Positions 34,817 through 40,802 of a stretch of 40,802 nucleotides of DNA are shown here, in pieces. The DNA is taken from positions 1 to 40,802 of the forward strand of contig JAQXCQ010000200.1 of the NCBI GenBank assembly GCA_029251785.1, read 5' to 3'. Source of the DNA: Maricaulis sp. (lineage in GTDB: Bacteria; Pseudomonadota; Alphaproteobacteria; Caulobacterales; Maricaulaceae). Within the stretch, counting starts at the first letter, position 1. Every line of letters starts with the position of its first letter. The notes under the pieces were generated by a model. The model was not told where the DNA came from, made no database searches, and saw only the letters and a list, made by a program, of their open reading frames with translations. The position numbers and the translations under genes were made by a program.

Positions 34817-35038
34817 CTAGAAGGCGCGACGGCCGGGGATGTCGATGCCGAACAATGTCGCCAGATGGGCGATAAAGACCACGAAAAACGCGCCGGCGGT
34901 GATCGCAATCAAAGTCCACGGTATCATCCGTGGGCCTTTTTCTGGACGCGCGGGTTTTCGGGTTTCCCAGGCGGAGAAAGCGAAGATGCCGGCAGTAATT
35001 GCGAGCGCGATGAGGGTGGAGGTAAGGGAGAGATACAT
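34817..35038 (-). CDS. Small two-helix membrane protein overlapping a glycosyltransferase gene
   Basis: The 73-aa product begins MYLSLTSTLIALAITAGIFA and has one helix at about 3-25, a basic linker with ETRKPARPEKGPR, and a second helix at about 40-63, ending DIPGRRAF. Its first 115 bases overlap, in another frame of the same strand, the 3' end of the glycosyltransferase gene. The membrane-protein composition and clean helix-linker-helix layout suggest that it is genuine. No strong ribosome-binding site precedes the ATG, so translation may depend on ribosomes reading the glycosyltransferase. I do not recognise a named family. Alternative starts upstream (GTG-type, to 35110) would add hydrophilic sequence. 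Confidence 0.6.
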   Translation of the reverse strand: MYLSLTSTLIALAITAGIFAFSAWETRKPARPEKGPRMIPWTLIAITAGAFFVVFIAHLATLFGIDIPGRRAF

Positions 35039-36552
35039 GATGCGTCGCTGTCTGTGCTGAGGCCGTGTTCGGTTTTGTCCCAATAATATGGGGCGGTCAA
35101 AAGCTGCCACAATGCCCGCAAGGCAGCTGCCGTTTGAAGCGGCCAGTAAAGCGGCATGGTGATCAGGTCAATTATTCGGACTGACAAACCTGCACGATGC
35201 ATGCCGGTGGCGGCACACAGGGCGGCAGCCAAATATCCCAGCGACAGGCAAGCTGGCACCGCAAATCGCATCATCCCGATAAATTCACCACTCGCCATGC
35301 AAGCCACGCACAACACCACTAGGGGAAAATGTGCGAGCGCCGACAATAATGCCGCTCCAATCGTCAGCAGCAGGGCGGGTTTTGATCCGCGCGGACTCAA
35401 CGCCGCCGTCGATCGCGAATGGACTGCCAGCGTCTGGGCATACCCCTTGAGCCAGCGCGTTCGCTGACAGACCCACGGCCAGACCCGCATCGGAGCTTCT
35501 TCCAGGGTGGCCGGAGCAATTACATCACAGCGATAACCCAGCCGATGCAGGCGAAACCCCAAATCGGCATCCTCAGTGACGTTATAGGCATCCCACCCGC
35601 CAGCGCGCCGCAAGGCCGCCGCGTTGAAATGGTTGCTTGTTCCGCCCAGAGGTAAGGCCCAGCCCCATCGGGCATAGAGGGGCAGCAAGGCCTGAAAATG
35701 GGCGGCATACTCCAGCGCAAATTGGCGGGTCAACCAATTATCGGCGCGATTATACCAATTAAGGGGGGCTTGTACGCAGCCCAATTTGGGGCCTCCGGCC
35801 ACCAGGCTCTCGGCGGCAACGCGTAATTGCCTTGGGTCCGGGCGATCCTCCGCATCGTGAATCGTGATAATCTTGCCGCGGCAAAACCGCAGGGCATAAT
35901 TGAGCGCCCGGGGTTTTGTTTGGGGCGTTCCCGGGGGAACCACAATAATTTCGAAGCGGTGGTCCAGCGAGCAAGCACGCGCGACGGCCAGCGTCTCCGT
36001 ATCGCTGGCCTCAATGGCAAATTTGATCTCCAGCCGGTCAGCGGGATAGTCAATCGCGGTCAGCGAGGTGACAAGGCCGCGGAAGACCCGGGCTTCCTTG
36101 TATAATGCGATAATGATCGAGGCCCGCGGGAGCTGGTCGTCAGAGAGTGACTCGCGCGACGCCCATCGAGGCGGCGTAAGACTGGCGACCAGTCGCAAGA
36201 CGATCAGTGCCAGAAATATCAACCCGATGGCCGCCGAGAAAAGCCCACCCAGCAGGGACGGTGCGGCGACCGCCAGCGCAGCAATGCCGCCGCAAATAAT
36301 CAACACCACGACCCATTGCAGAAAATAGATGCCGCCGCGGGCACTCAATGCCCGGCTTGTGCGGCATAATCCGTTCGCCGCTTGCTGTTCCCAAAGGCTT
36401 TGGAGCAAGGCCGGAACCTTGCGTTTGCGCTGCAAACCAGCCGCCGAAACATCGTTTATGACGGGCCGAATTAAACGTCGTGCGTCCGGTTTAGGCACCG
36501 GACGTCGCGCAGAGTTTCGCCCACGCTCACGCCTGGCAAGATTGTTGTCCAT
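34924..36552 (-). CDS. Membrane-bound family 2 glycosyltransferase
   Basis: The 542-aa processive-type GT2 protein transfers sugar from a nucleotide donor. A basic N-terminal region (1-70) is followed by two helices (about 75-130). The catalytic domain has the donor/metal motif HDAEDRPDP near 232, TEDADLGFRLHRLG near 335 and QRTRWLKG near 362, the QxxRW signature of cellulose-synthase-like enzymes. Several C-terminal helices follow. Conserved sequence ends at PYYWDKTEHG; the last ~45 residues are a Ser/Pro-rich tail arising where the gene overlaps the small membrane-protein gene. The ATG at 36552 follows GGGTGGA. The product (polysaccharide or glycolipid) is unknown; an XagB-like role is possible. 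Confidence 0.83.
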   Translation of the reverse strand: MDNNLARRERGRNSARRPVPKPDARRLIRPVINDVSAAGLQRKRKVPALLQSLWEQQAANGLCRTSRALSARGGIYFLQWVVVLIICGGIAALAVAAPSLLGGLFSAAIGLIFLALIVLRLVASLTPPRWASRESLSDDQLPRASIIIALYKEARVFRGLVTSLTAIDYPADRLEIKFAIEASDTETLAVARACSLDHRFEIIVVPPGTPQTKPRALNYALRFCRGKIITIHDAEDRPDPRQLRVAAESLVAGGPKLGCVQAPLNWYNRADNWLTRQFALEYAAHFQALLPLYARWGWALPLGGTSNHFNAAALRRAGGWDAYNVTEDADLGFRLHRLGYRCDVIAPATLEEAPMRVWPWVCQRTRWLKGYAQTLAVHSRSTAALSPRGSKPALLLTIGAALLSALAHFPLVVLCVACMASGEFIGMMRFAVPACLSLGYLAAALCAATGMHRAGLSVRIIDLITMPLYWPLQTAAALRALWQLLTAPYYWDKTEHGLSTDSDASCISPLPPPSSRSQLLPASSLSPPGKPENPRVQKKAHG

Positions 36553-36629
36553 GATATCCACCCGATTCGGTCGCCTTGAGCAGCGACCCATTAAGGGTGT
36601 GTATAATTTAAATACACCAATAAGGCGAA

Positions 36630-37118
36630 TCAATCCTGATTGGGGAGTGCCTTCACGAGTGTCGGTTGGTCTAACCCCTCACCATTCAGTTCGAATATGG
36701 TCGTAGAAGCGGGGGGATATCCACGCGGAAGGCGCGTGCCGGACTGGGTTAATGAAGCCAGCTTGTGGGCGAAGCCACCAATGCCCGGATTGTGGCCGAT
36801 TATGACGATCCGCGGTGCGACCGGCAAAGCTTCCAGGGCAGCACGTTCCAGCATTTCCGTACTGGCATGATAGAGCGCCATGGGATCAATCAGCTTGGGT
36901 GATCCCAGCGCGCCCAGCAAACAGCGATAGGTCTCCTGTGTACGCCAGGCAGGCGAAACCAGGGCCGCATCGAATTGAATACCCAGCTCAATCAGCTGTT
37001 CCGACAGAAGCGCACACGTTTCGCGGCCAAAGTCGGAGAGGCCGCGCTGAAAATCATCTTCCGCCTCAATACGGTCTACCGCTTCTGCGTGTCTGATTAG
37101 GGTCAGGGTCGACTTCAT
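36630..37118 (-). CDS. SixA-like phosphohistidine phosphatase
   Basis: The 162-aa histidine-phosphatase (phosphoglycerate-mutase-fold) protein starts MKSTLTLIRHAEA, with the catalytic RHA motif at 9-11 and the second catalytic His in IGHNPGIGGFAHKLA. This is the compact SixA type, which dephosphorylates phosphohistidine on signalling or PTS proteins. The start at 37118 matches the usual short lead before RHA; an ATG at 37184 would add 22 residues and has a possible AGGCTC site, so it cannot be excluded. It is divergent from the peroxiredoxin gene. The natural substrate cannot be inferred. Confidence 0.83.
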   Translation of the reverse strand: MKSTLTLIRHAEAVDRIEAEDDFQRGLSDFGRETCALLSEQLIELGIQFDAALVSPAWRTQETYRCLLGALGSPKLIDPMALYHASTEMLERAALEALPVAPRIVIIGHNPGIGGFAHKLASLTQSGTRLPRGYPPASTTIFELNGEGLDQPTLVKALPNQD

Positions 37119-37240
37119 TTCGGAAATTTCCGTTTGTGCCGCATAATGGGCGGCGTTGGACGAGTCTTGTACACGCTCACACATTGAGCCTGCCTGTAGT
37201 CCTACGATGATTTTCCATTTGTTGAACAGAGGAGAACGCT

Positions 37241-37900
37241 ATGGGACTTTTACTTGGCGAGATTGCCCCCGATTTTGATGCCATGACCAATGAGGGCTCG
37301 ATCAATTTTCACTCCTGGATTGGAGAGAATTGGGTGGTCCTGTTTTCACACCCCGCTGATTACACACCGGTCTGCACCACTGAGCTCGGCTTTACGGCCA
37401 AACTCAAGGACAAGCTGGCCGCGCGAAATACCAAGGCGATTGCCCTGTCAGTCGACAGTGTCGAAGACCATATCGGCTGGATCAAGGATATTGAGGAAAC
37501 ACAAAACGTCCGGATGAATTTCCCGATCATTGCCGATCCGGAGCGCAAAGTGTCCGATCTTTACTCGATGATCCATCCCCAGGCCGACCCAAAAATGACG
37601 GTGCGGTCGGTGTTTATTATTGATCCAAGCAGGAAGATCCGCGCAACCTTTACCTATCCGCCGAGCGCCGGTCGGAATTTCAACGAGATCCTGCGTCTCA
37701 TTGATAGTTTGCAACTGACCGATAAATTCAAGGTCGCCACACCGGTCAATTGGGAGGCGGGCGAGGACGTTATTGTGGTACCAACCCTGTCAGATGAAGA
37801 GGCTGATGCGCTCTTCCCGTCAGGCTATAAGAAGATCAAACCTTATCTGAGAATCACACCTCAACCCGATAAGGTAGAGCAAGACGAGCCAGCCGAATAA
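37241..37900 (+). CDS. 1-Cys peroxiredoxin (Prx6 subfamily)
   Basis: The 219-aa thiol peroxidase reduces hydrogen peroxide, alkyl hydroperoxides or peroxynitrite. The active site is PADYTPVCTTE with peroxidatic Cys45, and this is the only cysteine in the protein, defining a 1-Cys mechanism that needs an external thiol. SVDSVEDHIGWIKDI and the C-terminal extension (about 160-219, with PVNWEAGEDVIVVPTLSDEEA) are typical of the Prx6 group. The ATG follows a strong GAGGAGAA ribosome-binding site. It is a single-gene unit divergent from the SixA-like gene. Confidence 0.93.
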   Translation: MGLLLGEIAPDFDAMTNEGSINFHSWIGENWVVLFSHPADYTPVCTTELGFTAKLKDKLAARNTKAIALSVDSVEDHIGWIKDIEETQNVRMNFPIIADPERKVSDLYSMIHPQADPKMTVRSVFIIDPSRKIRATFTYPPSAGRNFNEILRLIDSLQLTDKFKVATPVNWEAGEDVIVVPTLSDEEADALFPSGYKKIKPYLRITPQPDKVEQDEPAE

Positions 37901-37915
37901 GCGACAGCTTTGGCG

Positions 37916-37961
37916 ACGAACCTATAGGGCATTCGCGGAGTCTCGTGCTTTGTAGGTTCGT
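37916..37961. repeat. Inverted repeat downstream of the peroxiredoxin gene
   Basis: ACGAACCTA (37916-37924) and TAGGTTCGT (37953-37961) form a perfect 9-bp stem, extendable by a G-U pair, with a 28-base loop. No T-run follows. It lies in the 165-base gap between convergent genes, which otherwise shows no gene. Confidence 0.45.
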
Positions 37962-38065
37962 TGGCCCAAAATCGGTGCATCGCAACGGCCTGGAAGCCCC
38001 TAACCATCTGCACGATTACCACGCTCACAATTTCAAAGCGCCGACGGAGTCGATGAAGGCGGGTC

Positions 38066-39181
38066 CTAGTCCAGGGTCTGCCGGTAGCGCGCCATGGCCA
38101 GAGTCGCGATCACCATAAAGATCACGCCAAGCGGCCAGATATTCCACCACACATCCTCCATCTGCGCGCCCTTCAGCATAATGGCCCGCATCGCTCGGAT
38201 GAAATGTGTGGTCGGAATTGCCTCACCGATGGTCTGGGCCCAAGCAGGCATCGCGGCGAACGGAAACATGAAACCCGACAGCAGAATGGACGGCATGAAG
38301 ATGAAAAACGTCATCTGCATCGCCTGCATCTGCGTCCGAGCCATGGTGGAGAACAGAAAGCCGAGTGATAAATTGACAAGGATGAAGAGTGAGACCGCAA
38401 GCACAAAAGCCCGCGGATCACCCAGGAAGGGCACCCCAAACAGGAAACGCGCACCTAGCAGCATCAAGATGACCTGAACGGCTCCCACGAAGACGAATGG
38501 TGCGATCTTGCCGATCATCACTTCGAACGGCCGGGCCGGGGTGGATAAAAGGGCCTCAAGCGTGCCGCGTTCGGCTTCACGTGTGAGCGCCATTGACGTC
38601 ATCATCGCCATCGTCATGGTCAGTATGACACCGAGAAGCCCGGGCACGATATTTAGGGCCGTCGTCCCGGCGGGATTGTAGCGTCTGTGTATGACCGTTT
38701 CGACTGGCGAAATCATTTCCCCCAACAACGGCTCCAGCGCCTCTTGCACCAGTGGCCCAAATGCTCCGCTCCCGGCACCGGCCGCGACCGGGTCTGAGGC
38801 GTCGACATCCAGCAAGATTTGCGGACGTTCACCACGCAGCAAGTCACGTTCGAATCCGGGCGGGATTGAAACCACAAACGAGGCCACGCCATCGCGCAGG
38901 GCCGCGTCACTATGGGCGCGGTCCGGCGACACGCCGATAATGTCGAAATATTCCGAGGTTTCCATCGCCTGAACAATGGCCCGGCTGGCATGGCCGGTAT
39001 CGCCAATTTCCATCAGGGTCGGCAGGTGACGAGGATCGGTATTGATTGCATAGCCAAACAGAAAGAGTTGCATTAGCGGGATGCCGACCATCATGCCAAA
39101 GGTCAGCCGATCGCGGCGCATCTGGATGAATTCTTTGCCCAGTATCGCAAATATTCGGCTGAGGGAGGCAAGTTGTTTCAT
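38066..39181 (-). CDS. ABC-2 type exporter permease (YhhJ/YbhR-like)
   Basis: This 371-aa permease has one N-terminal helix, a large periplasmic region (about 60-190), and five C-terminal helices. The opening KEFIQMRRDRLTFGMMVGIPLMQ and FGYAINTDPRHLPT are characteristic of the YhhJ/YbhS/YbhR exporters, as are the later EAERGTLEALLSTPARPFE and the final PTTHFIRAMRAIMLKGA. The ATG at 39181 overlaps the ATPase stop by 4 bases (ATGA), so the two are translationally coupled. It is the third gene of an HlyD-ATPase-permease operon. Substrates of such exporters include drugs and hydrophobic compounds; none can be named here. Confidence 0.9.
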   Translation of the reverse strand: MKQLASLSRIFAILGKEFIQMRRDRLTFGMMVGIPLMQLFLFGYAINTDPRHLPTLMEIGDTGHASRAIVQAMETSEYFDIIGVSPDRAHSDAALRDGVASFVVSIPPGFERDLLRGERPQILLDVDASDPVAAGAGSGAFGPLVQEALEPLLGEMISPVETVIHRRYNPAGTTALNIVPGLLGVILTMTMAMMTSMALTREAERGTLEALLSTPARPFEVMIGKIAPFVFVGAVQVILMLLGARFLFGVPFLGDPRAFVLAVSLFILVNLSLGFLFSTMARTQMQAMQMTFFIFMPSILLSGFMFPFAAMPAWAQTIGEAIPTTHFIRAMRAIMLKGAQMEDVWWNIWPLGVIFMVIATLAMARYRQTLD

Positions 39182-40104
39182 TGGAAATTGTCCTGCGCGC
39201 CGGTCATCAGCCAGATAAACGCTTCCTCCAGACCCGTTTTCGCCGGAGCCACGGTGAGACCGTCTCGGTCCCGCCACGGTGCCAGGGCCCGGTCTAGCGT
39301 GACTGCATCCAGACCCGATACATGTAACGCCGAGCCAAAACGGGCAATCTGATCCACGCCCGGCGCATTTTCCAACGCTTCATAGGCTGGCTGCAGCCCC
39401 TTGCCCTCAACGCGCCAGGTCGTGAGCCCGACAGCATCCGGGATGTCGGCCGCAGGAGCATCGATCAGCTTTTTGCCATAGGCGATAAAGGCAATGTAAT
39501 CGCACTGCACGGCCTCATCCATGTAGTGCGTAGAGACGAGCACGGTGACACCTTGCCGAGCGAGACGGCGGATACGGTCCCAGAAATCTCGACGCGCTTT
39601 CGGGTCCACGCCCGCGGTGGGTTCATCCAGTAACAATAGTCCCGGTCCGTGAAGTGAGGCGGCCGCAAGCGCCAGGCGTTGCTTCCAGCCGCCCGACAAT
39701 TCTCCGGCCATCTGCTTGGCTCGGGGTTCTAGCTCATATTCACCCAGCGCATTGGCGACGACCTCGCCAGGTTTTGGAACCGCATGCAGGCGCGCCATGA
39801 ATTCCAGGTTTTCCTTGACCGTCAGATCTTCATAGAGCGAGAAGCGTTGGGTCATATAGCCCACCCGTGATTTGATCTCCCGGCTTTCGGTCCGAATGTC
39901 GTGGCCCAGTGCATGCCCTCCGCCTTCATCCGGTCGCAGCAGGCCGCACATCATCCGGATCGTCGTGGTCTTGCCGGAACCATTGGGGCCGAGGAAACCG
40001 TAGATCGAGCCCTTTGGCACATCCATGGAAAACCCATCAACAACGGTTTTGAGACCAAATTTCTTGGAGAGCCCCTCCACACTGACGGCAAATTCCCGGG
40101 TCAT
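39178..40104 (-). CDS. ABC-2 exporter ATP-binding protein
   Basis: The 308-aa single nucleotide-binding-domain ATPase has Walker A GPNGSGKTTT (about 39-48), the signature LSGGWKQRLALAA, Walker B LLLLDEPTAGVDP and the H-loop in STHYMDEA. A C-terminal segment after about 220 carries the regulatory extension seen in CcmA/YbhF-like ATPases. The ATG shares a base with the stop of the upstream HlyD-type gene (TGATG), and the 3' end overlaps the permease gene. Unlike YbhF or RbbA, which contain two ATPase domains, only one is present. Confidence 0.93.
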   Translation of the reverse strand: MTREFAVSVEGLSKKFGLKTVVDGFSMDVPKGSIYGFLGPNGSGKTTTIRMMCGLLRPDEGGGHALGHDIRTESREIKSRVGYMTQRFSLYEDLTVKENLEFMARLHAVPKPGEVVANALGEYELEPRAKQMAGELSGGWKQRLALAAASLHGPGLLLLDEPTAGVDPKARRDFWDRIRRLARQGVTVLVSTHYMDEAVQCDYIAFIAYGKKLIDAPAADIPDAVGLTTWRVEGKGLQPAYEALENAPGVDQIARFGSALHVSGLDAVTLDRALAPWRDRDGLTVAPAKTGLEEAFIWLMTGAQDNFQ

Positions 40105-40802
40105 CAGCGCGGCTCAAATTGCAACGGCATGCCGGGGGGAGGCGCCGGGCCATCAAACCGGGCTTCGGCGCGATAGACCAAACGGGCCCGTTCGGCGTCA
40201 GAATAGATAATCGGTGGCGTGAATTCGGCGTTATCATCGATTCGGGTGATCCGCGCGCTCAATCCGGCACCACAACCATCACAGCTGACGGCAAATGCGG
40301 TACCGACCGGTGTCGAGGCGAGGTCAGTTTCCGGAATAAACAGGATGGCGTGAATATGGCCGGTTGGCAGAACGCTATAGACAGGTTGCGCCGGTCCAGC
40401 CTGCTCACCGACAAACCGAATTTGCTGGTTCACGCGCGCATCAATGGGCGCTGTAATCGTGCGCAGGGACAACGCATATTCCGCCTGTTCCACACCCGAC
40501 TGTGCCACCGAGACCTCCGCCTGCAGGGCTCGCAGGGCATTTTCCCGCGCAGGCAATTGCACCAGGCTCAAACGTTGGCGCATCTCGGCCACGCGGGCAT
40601 CGGCGGTTTCATTGGCGGCGACGCTGGTGTCCAGACGCGCCTGACTGACATGGCCGCGATCAAACAAATCCTGCACGCGAGCACGGGCATCTCGCGCTTC
40701 GGTCTGGGCTGCGCGCGCCTGTGTGAGTTGATCCCGGGCCGCAGCGATTTCTGGAGCTCTGGCCCCGGCCAGCGCATCATCAAATCGAGCGGTGGCAGCT
40801 TC
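40104..40802 (-). CDS. HlyD-family membrane fusion protein (C-terminal part)
   Basis: The frame is open to the right window edge, giving the last 232 residues of a longer protein. The visible part starts inside the alpha-helical coiled-coil hairpin, rich in Ala, Arg, Glu and Gln (ARDQLTQARAAQTEARDARA, then VQDLFDRGHVSQARLDTSVAA). The lipoyl-like half follows with RTITAPIDARVNQQIRFVGE, then a beta-barrel domain with HAILFIPETDLA. This is the YbhG/YhiI-type periplasmic adaptor for the ATPase-permease pair downstream. The internal GTG at 40676 is not a start. The N-terminus, membrane anchor and promoter lie outside the window. Confidence 0.9.
   Translation of the reverse strand, partial: EAATARFDDALAGARAPEIAAARDQLTQARAAQTEARDARARVQDLFDRGHVSQARLDTSVAANETADARVAEMRQRLSLVQLPARENALRALQAEVSVAQSGVEQAEYALSLRTITAPIDARVNQQIRFVGEQAGPAQPVYSVLPTGHIHAILFIPETDLASTPVGTAFAVSCDGCGAGLSARITRIDDNAEFTPPIIYSDAERARLVYRAEARFDGPAPPPGMPLQFEPR

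Noticed and set aside
36597-36615. AT-rich near-palindrome upstream of the glycosyltransferase gene (GTGTA...TACAC)
   Set aside because: The matching arms are short and lie in a 77-base AT-rich gap; no regulator family or conserved spacing supports an operator.
1-40802. tRNA, rRNA, CRISPR, insertion sequences or prophage genes
   Set aside because: No repeat arrays, transposase-like frames, terminal inverted repeats or tRNA-like cloverleaf signals were seen in the short intergenic gaps.

Overview
The window looks like a chromosomal segment of a marine-type alphaproteobacterium, probably in the Caulobacterales/Maricaulales/Hyphomonadaceae area. This rests on GcrA (a cell-cycle regulator confined to Alphaproteobacteria), a CtrA-type TTAA-N7-TTAA box beside it, a double-length alphaproteobacterial dCTP deaminase, the gene order phoR-pstCAB-phoU-phoB-gcrA-argD-hslO, and moderately GC-rich coding sequence. 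No tRNA, rRNA, CRISPR, IS element or phage gene was found, so this is ordinary core chromosome with local paralogue expansions. The placement is inferred from gene content only.

Left part (1-14.1 kb, all minus strand). Read in the direction of transcription, an outer-membrane factor, a membrane-fusion protein and an RND pump form a tripartite efflux operon from a recognisable promoter near 14.1 kb. Three tandem M13 (neprilysin/PepO-like) zinc metallopeptidase lipoproteins follow, each closed by its own intrinsic terminator. Then come a DUF819 membrane protein and, at the edge, the first 20 codons of a gamma-glutamylcyclotransferase-like gene. Two of the M13 genes share a promoter-like element of fixed spacing.

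Middle part (14.3-28.5 kb). The plus-strand phosphate regulon holds the PhoR kinase, then (after a Pho-box array) PstC, PstA, PstB, PhoU and PhoB. PstC and PstA are nearly twice the usual length because of N-terminal extensions, and no pstS is present. GcrA lies convergent to phoB. A divergent ABC-2 permease, argD and hslO (Hsp33) follow; argF, often found between argD and hslO in this group, is absent. TrkH and ApaG lie on the minus strand, and dCTP deaminase on the plus strand.

Right part (28.6-40.8 kb). Three tandem plus-strand S9-family serine peptidases with signal peptides echo the three M13 peptidases on the left, suggesting heavy investment in peptide breakdown in the cell envelope. 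Next are a minus-strand family 2 glycosyltransferase whose 3' end overlaps a small two-helix membrane-protein gene, a SixA-like phosphatase, and a divergent 1-Cys peroxiredoxin. The window ends in a minus-strand HlyD-ATPase-permease ABC-2 exporter operon whose first gene is cut by the window edge.

No clearly novel multi-gene system was found. The most useful leads are the shared M13 upstream element, the CtrA box between gcrA and an orphan ABC-2 permease, the Pho-box array, and the glycosyltransferase/small-protein gene overlap.
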